Assembly (NCBI GenBank): GCA_020630295.1
Contig: JAHDBR010000004.1
Location: 42,981 to 80,800 of the forward strand
Length of the DNA: 37,820 nt
DNA from: Sphingomonadaceae bacterium
Lineage (GTDB): Bacteria > Pseudomonadota > Alphaproteobacteria > Sphingomonadales > Sphingomonadaceae
Direction of reading: 5' to 3'
The notes under the pieces were generated by a model. The model saw only the letters and a program-made list of their open reading frames with translations. It was not told the origin of the DNA and made no database searches. Position 1 is the stretch's first letter. Every line of letters starts with the position of its first letter. The position numbers and the translations under genes are program-made. Of this stretch, positions 32,608-37,820 are shown piece by piece.

Positions 32608-33930
32608 GTGAGCCGGATTGCCAAATCACCGTCTTTTGCCGGGCCAGTTGAGAGGCCCGTGGCAGGATCAAGTACCGGGATCAGCTTTGATCCTTGGGTG
32701 ATTGCGGCATTTCTCTATCCCGTCAGCCAGTTGGCCGTATTCCAGCTGGTCGGGCAGCTTTATCTTACGGACTTTCTGGGATTTGCTCTGCTCGGCTTTA
32801 TGCTCAGGGCCCCGGATGCCTGGCACCGCTTGTCTAAATTGCGGCTGGTTTTCGGATTGCTCTTCGCGTGGCTGTTAAGTCAGATCATAACGGATCTGGT
32901 GAGAGAATCTCCGCCAGAAGATTTCTTACGGGGGTGGGCGAAAATCGCCTTCTTTGGCGTTCAAATTGCGGCGCTGTGGTTGTTTCTGCCGCGAAAGCGC
33001 GCCTACATGATCGCCTTTGCAATCGGTGCAGCCATTTCCGCCGCGCTTGGCATATCCGAGGTTTTTGTCGGCTATGAGTGGAAGTTCGGATATAGCCGTG
33101 CTGCTGCATTATCTCTGATCGCAGCGATTTGTTTGGGCACACCGAAATGGCCGATTTTGCGAAGTCTCAGCCCGGTCCTGCTCGCCGGGCTATCGTTCTT
33201 CGTTCTATTTCAGAGCGCCCGGTCTTCATTCATCGCCATGTTACTGGCAGCGGGTGTCTGCGGCTTGATTATTGCGGTCGAAAAATGGCCTGCGCTTCAA
33301 CGCACCATCAGACCACCCGCCTTTGCGATGGCTCTCATCATCGGCATCGCAGGCGGTGCATTTGTCAGTGCCGGCTATAGCTCGATGGTTCAATCCGGTG
33401 CGCTTGGGGCCGAAGCACAGCAAAAGCACGAGCAGCAAACCAGCGGGGATGTGCCTCTGTTGATTGGGGGACGATCGGAAAGCCTGATCTCAGCCAGAGC
33501 GATCGCAGATTCGCCTCTGTTAGGGCATGGAAGCTGGGCGAAAGACCGTCGCTATGTCGAATTGTACCGTTCGCTACGCCTCCGTCTGGGAATGACGGTC
33601 CATGATTACTACTTCCAATCGCGCGAGCTCATTCCAACGCATAGTTACATTCTGGGTGCGTGGGTGGAAGCAGGCCTTATGGGCGCGCTGTTCTGGTTGT
33701 ATGTATTCACCCTCCCCTTGGTCGCTATCTACGCATTGCTGCGGAGGAACGAGCCGCTTCTGCCCCTTGTCGCCTATCTGGCGATCAGTCTCATGTGGGC
33801 GATCCCGTTCTCTCCATTTGGCGCGACAGAGCGTTTTTTGGTGGCGTTCCAGCTGGTGGTATTGCTCTGGGTGATCCATTTCCCAAATCACGGCCGCACA
33901 GGTCACGGCGCAGCTAAGCGCAACAGATGA
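32608..33930 (+). CDS. O-antigen polymerase/ligase-like membrane protein
   Basis: This 440-aa protein has about ten to twelve hydrophobic segments. A large periplasmic loop between about residues 265 and 355 contains GGRSESLISARAIADSPLLGHGSW and HSYILGAWVEAGLMGALFW, the arrangement of the Wzy_C/O-antigen ligase family. Such proteins polymerise or ligate lipid-linked repeat units in the periplasm. GTG start; its stop overlaps the start of the next glycosyltransferase (ATGA). In this locus it is most likely the exopolysaccharide polymerase; family-level similarity does not distinguish polymerase from ligase. Confidence 0.85.
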   Translation: MSRIAKSPSFAGPVERPVAGSSTGISFDPWVIAAFLYPVSQLAVFQLVGQLYLTDFLGFALLGFMLRAPDAWHRLSKLRLVFGLLFAWLLSQIITDLVRESPPEDFLRGWAKIAFFGVQIAALWLFLPRKRAYMIAFAIGAAISAALGISEVFVGYEWKFGYSRAAALSLIAAICLGTPKWPILRSLSPVLLAGLSFFVLFQSARSSFIAMLLAAGVCGLIIAVEKWPALQRTIRPPAFAMALIIGIAGGAFVSAGYSSMVQSGALGAEAQQKHEQQTSGDVPLLIGGRSESLISARAIADSPLLGHGSWAKDRRYVELYRSLRLRLGMTVHDYYFQSRELIPTHSYILGAWVEAGLMGALFWLYVFTLPLVAIYALLRRNEPLLPLVAYLAISLMWAIPFSPFGATERFLVAFQLVVLLWVIHFPNHGRTGHGAAKRNR

Positions 33931-35114
33931 AGATTCTTCACGTTATCGCCGGCTGTGACCGGGCAGATGGCGGACCGATAGAGGGTGTCATCAATCTTGG
34001 TGCCGCTTTTCGGGAAATGGGCCACAGTCAAGAACTGCTCACACTGGATGATCCCCAAAGTGACGCAGTGCGCGATGCCCCGATGGTGGTTCACGCCATG
34101 GGCCGTGCGTCAGACTCATATGGAACTGGGCCGTTTGCGAAATTGGGCAAATGGACCCGGCGATCTCCGGAGGCGGTCGATTGGTTGCGTGGTAATGCGG
34201 CCGAGTATGACGGCATTATCGTTGACGGATTGTGGAATTACGCCACTCGCGCTGCCCGTTTGGCGCTTGTCGATTCCGGCGTTCCCTATGTCGTGTTTCC
34301 GCACGGAATGCTCGATCCGTGGTTTCGCACCCGATACCCACTGAAACATATTGCCAAGACGCTACTGTGGCAGATCAACGAGGGGCCGCTGCTCAGAAAT
34401 GCAAATGCTGCGGCCTTCACCTGTGAACAGGAGCGCATATTAGCGCGAGAGACGTGGAAGCCTTGGGGTATTCCGGAAGCCGTTGTGGGCTTCGGTACGC
34501 GCCAGCCGCCTGCATTTTCGCAGGATATGCATCGCGCATTTGTGCAGGCCGTGCCAGAGGTTGCGGGCAAGCCATATTTGCTTTTTCTTAGCCGGTTGCA
34601 TGAAAAGAAAGGCTGCGAGGTTTTACTCTCCGCATTCGGAGAAATAACGCAGAAATATGATGTCGATCTGGTCATGGCCGGGCCGGGGGACCCGGACTAT
34701 GTTGCAAGCCTGCAAAGCTTGGCGGCGCGGGTTGCGCCGCAGGGCCGGGTTCATTGGCCGGGAATGCTAAAGGGTTCAGCCAAGTGGGGCGCGCTGTATA
34801 ATTGCGAGGCGATGACGCTGACTTCGCATCAGGAAAATTTTGGCGTTGTCGTTGCTGAGGCTCTGGCGTGCGGCCGTCCAGTGATTATATCCAATAAGGT
34901 TAACATATATAGTGAGATCGAGAGCGCTGGGGGCGGTGTTATATGCGAGGATAACTCCCGGTCAGCTACCCTCGTACTGTCGCATTTTCTTGGCCTTGGC
35001 GCAGAGGAAAAAGCGGTTATGGGCCTGCGGGGATCGGAACTATTTGCAGCACAATTCGGGATTGATGGCGTAGCTGTGCGGTTAATTGAAATTCTGCAAG
35101 GTTCCCGGCGCTAA
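33927..35114 (+). CDS. Glycosyltransferase, GT4 family
   Basis: This 395-aa GT-B glycosyltransferase has an N-terminal acceptor domain (MKILHVIAGCDRADGGPIEGV). Its C-terminal Glycos_transf_1 domain contains YLLFLSRLHEKKGCEVLLSAF, MAGPGDPDY and SHQENFGVVVAEALACGRPVI, where ENFGVVVAE is the EX7E signature. The start overlaps the polymerase stop. It probably adds one sugar of the repeat unit; donor and linkage cannot be read. The next gene is 72 bp away across an AT-rich region with two inverted repeats. Confidence 0.93.
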   Translation: MKILHVIAGCDRADGGPIEGVINLGAAFREMGHSQELLTLDDPQSDAVRDAPMVVHAMGRASDSYGTGPFAKLGKWTRRSPEAVDWLRGNAAEYDGIIVDGLWNYATRAARLALVDSGVPYVVFPHGMLDPWFRTRYPLKHIAKTLLWQINEGPLLRNANAAAFTCEQERILARETWKPWGIPEAVVGFGTRQPPAFSQDMHRAFVQAVPEVAGKPYLLFLSRLHEKKGCEVLLSAFGEITQKYDVDLVMAGPGDPDYVASLQSLAARVAPQGRVHWPGMLKGSAKWGALYNCEAMTLTSHQENFGVVVAEALACGRPVIISNKVNIYSEIESAGGGVICEDNSRSATLVLSHFLGLGAEEKAVMGLRGSELFAAQFGIDGVAVRLIEILQGSRR

Positions 35115-35126
35115 CTTCACTCTTAT

Positions 35127-35166
35127 GTAGAAATACCTTTCCTACAAATAACCTAAATGGTTATTT
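35127..35166. repeat. Two adjacent inverted repeats before the spike-like gene
   Basis: GTAGAAA (35127-35133), TACC, TTT-c-CTAC (35138-35145) is followed directly by AAATAACC (35146-35153), loop TAAAT, GGTTATTT (35159-35166), the second one perfect. The block is AT-rich compared with both neighbours and ends 20 bp before the ATG at 35187. It could be an operator, part of a promoter or a weak terminator for the glycosyltransferase gene. Confidence 0.45.
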
Positions 35167-35186
35167 CGGCAGTGAAAGGAAAATCT

Positions 35187-35534
35187 ATGCCAACTCCTCC
35201 GATTATCCGGCACCCTGCCAAATACGTTCCTCTATCCGCCGTCGCCATTGGCGAAAACAATGCCGAGGCACAGCCAGTGTCCGCGGCGAATCCGTTTCCC
35301 TGTGTCGATAAGCCACTATCAGCAATTCGCGCACTGATCGCTGATACGGTGGTCACGCCCGGCAATGCTGTCTTGGTGGATTGCTCAACCGGCGGAACCA
35401 TCAATCTGCAATTGTCCGACGAATCGCAATTGCCGCTGACCTTTGCGCCTGGCGTCACACTGATGCCGTTCGCCGTGCGGGCGGTATCTTCGGTCGGCAC
35501 TACCGCCCAATTTAACGCTTGGGTGCTCGATTAA
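35187..35534 (+). CDS. Small beta-rich protein resembling GTA/phage spike-base protein
   Basis: This 115-aa protein has a start at 35187 with AAAGGA about 7 nt upstream; a longer start at 35157 has none. There is no signal peptide and no membrane segment. The C-terminal part reads as beta-strands ending FAPGVTLMPFAVRAVSSVGTTAQFNAWVLD in overview. The pattern G-x-x-L-x-P-x-x-V-x-x-V-x-x-x-G-T-T-A is what I recall for the spike-base proteins of the RCAP_Rcc01079 family, the GhsA head-spike part of the Rhodobacter gene transfer agent. This is a by-eye resemblance. Its TAA overlaps the next ATG (TAATG), so the two proteins are made together. Alternatively it is an unrelated polysaccharide-locus protein. 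Confidence 0.5.
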   Translation: MPTPPIIRHPAKYVPLSAVAIGENNAEAQPVSAANPFPCVDKPLSAIRALIADTVVTPGNAVLVDCSTGGTINLQLSDESQLPLTFAPGVTLMPFAVRAVSSVGTTAQFNAWVLD

Positions 35535-37000
35535 TGCGTGCGTTCCACATTCCCCGCCCGCAGCGGACCATCACCCCTTGGCCGGTACCGCCTGCTGATC
35601 AGGCGCCGCGAGTCATGGAGATCCCGCCACCCATCGCCATTGATACAGTGCCGACTTTGCCAAAAGTGTGGCTGACGGGCAGCGGATCAACATCTTACAA
35701 GCTGGCATCGCACGCCAATCACGGTCACTTCACCTTCTGCCGGGGATTGCCCGACGAAAGCGGTCCCTCATTAGGCTTTAAACCCGCTAAGACAGTAACG
35801 AGCGGAGCCGATGGCACACGTGCTCCTTCAGGACTGCAATTCGCATTTTACCACGATGGTGAAGATATTGAGCTACATTTCCAGAACAATGATCGAGGCT
35901 ATTTGCTCAAAATCGATGGCGAATATGTTTCGCTTGATCCGGCGACCACACCTGCCAACAGTTTCAGCCATATTGCTTTGGGCTCCCGCAAATTGCGGCG
36001 CTTTGATATCATCACCTATCAGGCCGCCTTTGCGGGCGTGAGAACGGCCACCAGCGATACCGTTTATGCCGCGCCCGTTCGCGGACCGCGCACTATCTGT
36101 ATCGGTGACAGCTTCTCTATTGCAGATGCTTATGGCTGGACCAACTGGTTCGCAGAGGGTCTGGGCTGGGATGATGTGTGGACATCGGGTATCGGCGCCA
36201 CCGGTTTCGTTCAGGACGCGAATGGTGTTGCCAAATCATGGCGCGACCGGGTTCAGGATGATGTGATCGCCTACAAGCCGGAGGTCGTATTCTTCTTCGG
36301 TAGCGTCAACGATCTCTCTGAAGCGCCGTCAGATGTGTATCAGGCGGTATATGACACGCTGTCGCAGATCCGCGCCGCATTGCCCGATTGCATAATCGCT
36401 GGCGGAATGAACACGCCATTTGGCGTAGAGTTCTGGCAGCCGATTGGTCTGGACGTTTATGATGCAGCGAAACGGGCTTTCACCGATGCCGGCGGCGCAT
36501 GGATGAGCGTTCTGGAATTGCCTCAGGAGTTTAGCGGAATTCCCATCGGCGCGGACGCAGAATTGTTCGACAATATCGCCCAAGGCCGCGCGGGCAGCGC
36601 AGGGCCACCCGATGTGGTGGCAGGACAATCGGGCTTCCGGGTCAACACGTCTAGCGCCACGCCAAATACGAATCTGCGCATCGGATCGACGGTGGAGATC
36701 GGGGCCGGATCGACGCGTGAAAGAGTGGTCATCACCGGAAGCGCGATTTCAGGCGGCCGGTTTGTGTATGGTTTCGACGGCGCATTCCGGTTCGCGCACT
36801 CCGCCGGAGAGCCTGTGCGTGAAGTTCCGCCCTGCTATCTTACCGGCCAAGGCAGCACGGTCGCTCCTTCAGGCTGGGGCAATGCCGATGTCTATGTGGG
36901 CCCGGACGGATACCATCCCTCACCTGAAGGCCACCGCGCGATCGGCTTGCTAAATGCGGCGATGCTCAAGCGTCACTTACGCGAAATTGGCCGCGCATAG
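35534..37000 (+). CDS. SGNH/GDSL-type hydrolase with beta-rich N-terminal domain
   Basis: This 488-aa protein has a long N-terminal beta-rich domain (about residues 1-180) with no signal peptide. An SGNH hydrolase follows: ICIGDSFS (nucleophile Ser193), GIGATGF (Gly220-221), GSVND (Asn259) and VGPDGYHPSPEGH (Asp458, His461). Between blocks III and V there is an insertion of about 100 residues (roughly 330-435), itself beta-rich. SGNH enzymes in this setting usually remove acyl groups from polysaccharides. The pair with the upstream spike-base-like protein resembles the Rcc01079-Rcc01080 head-spike genes of the gene transfer agent. Placed in a capsule locus, it could instead be a cytoplasmic or exported sugar acyl-esterase. 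Confidence 0.85.
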   Translation: MRAFHIPRPQRTITPWPVPPADQAPRVMEIPPPIAIDTVPTLPKVWLTGSGSTSYKLASHANHGHFTFCRGLPDESGPSLGFKPAKTVTSGADGTRAPSGLQFAFYHDGEDIELHFQNNDRGYLLKIDGEYVSLDPATTPANSFSHIALGSRKLRRFDIITYQAAFAGVRTATSDTVYAAPVRGPRTICIGDSFSIADAYGWTNWFAEGLGWDDVWTSGIGATGFVQDANGVAKSWRDRVQDDVIAYKPEVVFFFGSVNDLSEAPSDVYQAVYDTLSQIRAALPDCIIAGGMNTPFGVEFWQPIGLDVYDAAKRAFTDAGGAWMSVLELPQEFSGIPIGADAELFDNIAQGRAGSAGPPDVVAGQSGFRVNTSSATPNTNLRIGSTVEIGAGSTRERVVITGSAISGGRFVYGFDGAFRFAHSAGEPVREVPPCYLTGQGSTVAPSGWGNADVYVGPDGYHPSPEGHRAIGLLNAAMLKRHLREIGRA

Positions 37001-37015
37001 GCGGCTGATAATATA

Positions 37016-37054
37016 GAGGAGCGCGGCGGCGGTGGAACTACCGCCGCGTTCCTC
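37016..37054 (+). terminator. Probable terminator after the SGNH gene
   Basis: GAGGAGCGCGGCGG (37016-37029) pairs with CCGCCGCGTTCCTC (37041-37054) over fourteen positions with one G-U, leaving an 11-nt loop. Only TTCCCTT follows, so the U tract is poor. Confidence 0.5.
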
Positions 37055-37089
37055 TTCCCTTGCCTAAGCGCGGGCCGTATGACTGGCAT

Positions 37090-37820
37090 ATGCCGACAAT
37101 GCTTGCCGAGCCTGTAATGCCTACAGATAATGCCGCCGCGCTTTCGTTGACGGTAATCATTCTGACTCACAATGAAGCGCACCATTTGCCGCGCGCACTT
37201 GCTGCGATCGGCGGGATTGCGCGCCGGATTGTTGTGGTCGATTCCGGGTCTGCTGATGACACAGCCCAAATCGCGGATAGGGCCGGTGCGGATGTCTATC
37301 ACCGCGACTGGGTCAATTACGCCGATCAGTTCCAATGGGCGATCGACAATACCGCAATAGACACTGACTGGATTATGCGGCTGGACGCCGATGAATGGCT
37401 CGGTCCGGATTTGACGTCGCGCCTTTCTGCCGAAGTCCCTACATTAAGCGGCGACGTGAGCGGGATCAGTTTCGACCGACGTCACTATTTTCTGGGGCGG
37501 TGGATTCGCCATGGCGGACGATATCCGCTGCGCCTGCTGAGGATGTGGCGACGCGGTAAAGGGCACATCGAACAGCGTTGGATGGATGAGCATATCGCCC
37601 TGTCAGAAGGGCGTATCCAGCATTTCGCAGGCGAATTTGTTGACGAGAATTTGGGCGATCTCGGCTTCTTCACGGCCAAGCATAATGCCTATGCGACCCG
37701 CGAGGCCGTTGACGCGCTGATGGATAGCGGGGCGGTTGTCTCGTTGGCCAGCGATATAGGGAAAACAACCGATCAAGCCGCGCGCAAGCGGAGCGCCAAA
37801 CTGCGCTTTTACAATCGCCT
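37090..37820 (+). CDS. Glycosyltransferase, GT2 family (WaaE-like), partial at window end
   Basis: The frame is open from ATG 37090 to the window edge (243 codons seen), with further in-frame ATGs at 37099 and 37117 as alternative starts. The N-terminus LSLTVIILTHNEAHHLPRAL, followed by VVVDSGSADDTAQIA and the DxD-like RLDADEW, is the GT-A fold of GT2 enzymes. The block GGRYPLRLLRMWRRGKGHIE and the short spacing fit the WaaE/KdtX-like branch, which adds a sugar to LPS core or exopolysaccharide. It is not preceded by a clear Shine-Dalgarno. It continues the polysaccharide locus beyond the window. Confidence 0.88.
   Translation, partial: MPTMLAEPVMPTDNAAALSLTVIILTHNEAHHLPRALAAIGGIARRIVVVDSGSADDTAQIADRAGADVYHRDWVNYADQFQWAIDNTAIDTDWIMRLDADEWLGPDLTSRLSAEVPTLSGDVSGISFDRRHYFLGRWIRHGGRYPLRLLRMWRRGKGHIEQRWMDEHIALSEGRIQHFAGEFVDENLGDLGFFTAKHNAYATREAVDALMDSGAVVSLASDIGKTTDQAARKRSAKLRFYNR

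Noticed and set aside
1-37820. Mobile elements, CRISPR arrays, tRNA or rRNA genes
   Set aside because: None seen: no transposase or integrase frames, no regularly spaced repeats and no cloverleaf or rRNA-like sequence on either strand.

Overview
The window looks like chromosomal DNA of an alphaproteobacterium of the order Sphingomonadales, most likely an Erythrobacteraceae-type relative. This is inferred from the moderately GC-rich composition, tightly packed operons with ATGA/TAATG overlaps, and the gene repertoire (DUF1223, DUF455 and DUF3576 proteins, phaB next to a ribbon-helix-helix gene, leuS-lptE-holA). I see no rRNA or tRNA genes, CRISPR arrays, insertion sequences or integrases.

Layout. 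1-1200: a minus-strand operon of small membrane proteins with an XRE regulator, followed by a tiny lipoprotein. 1249-2919: a Tat-exported PhoD phosphatase. 2916-5166: threonyl-tRNA synthetase (thrS), preceded by a 23-codon reading frame with six consecutive threonine codons and mutually exclusive RNA hairpins. This is a probable leader-peptide attenuator and one of the two best finds. 5188-8939: minus-strand DUF1223 protein, agmatine deiminase and M28 peptidase lipoprotein. 9043-13034: glnE, a one-cysteine peroxiredoxin (bcp) and a DUF455 ferritin-like protein. 13118-13963: an M23 peptidase gene with a 21-bp tandem direct repeat in front and a strong terminator behind. 14013-17573: an acyl-CoA ligase / cytochrome P450 / SDR operon, probably catabolic. 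17721-20280: a yqiJ-yqiK (flotillin) pair with a short upstream reading frame that may couple translation. 20308-24475: galU, murA, an RHH regulator, phaB and an unknown outer-membrane protein. 24839-29369: DUF3576 lipoprotein, leuS, lptE and holA.

29511-37820: an exopolysaccharide/capsule locus with an initiating sugar-phosphate transferase, a WcaI-like glycosyltransferase, a Wzy/WaaL-like polymerase or ligase, a second GT4 and, at the window edge, a GT2. Between the GT4 and GT2 genes sits a translationally coupled pair. It consists of a small beta-rich protein resembling the spike-base protein of gene transfer agents (Rcc01079/GhsA type) and a large SGNH hydrolase. GTA head spikes bind capsule in Rhodobacter, so finding a spike-like pair inside a capsule locus is the second main find.

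Many intergenic regions carry clean dyads or direct repeats that could be operators: 1139-1198, 5979-6006, 8960-8980, 13118-13159 and 35127-35166. These are sequence observations only; no regulator can be assigned to them from the window.
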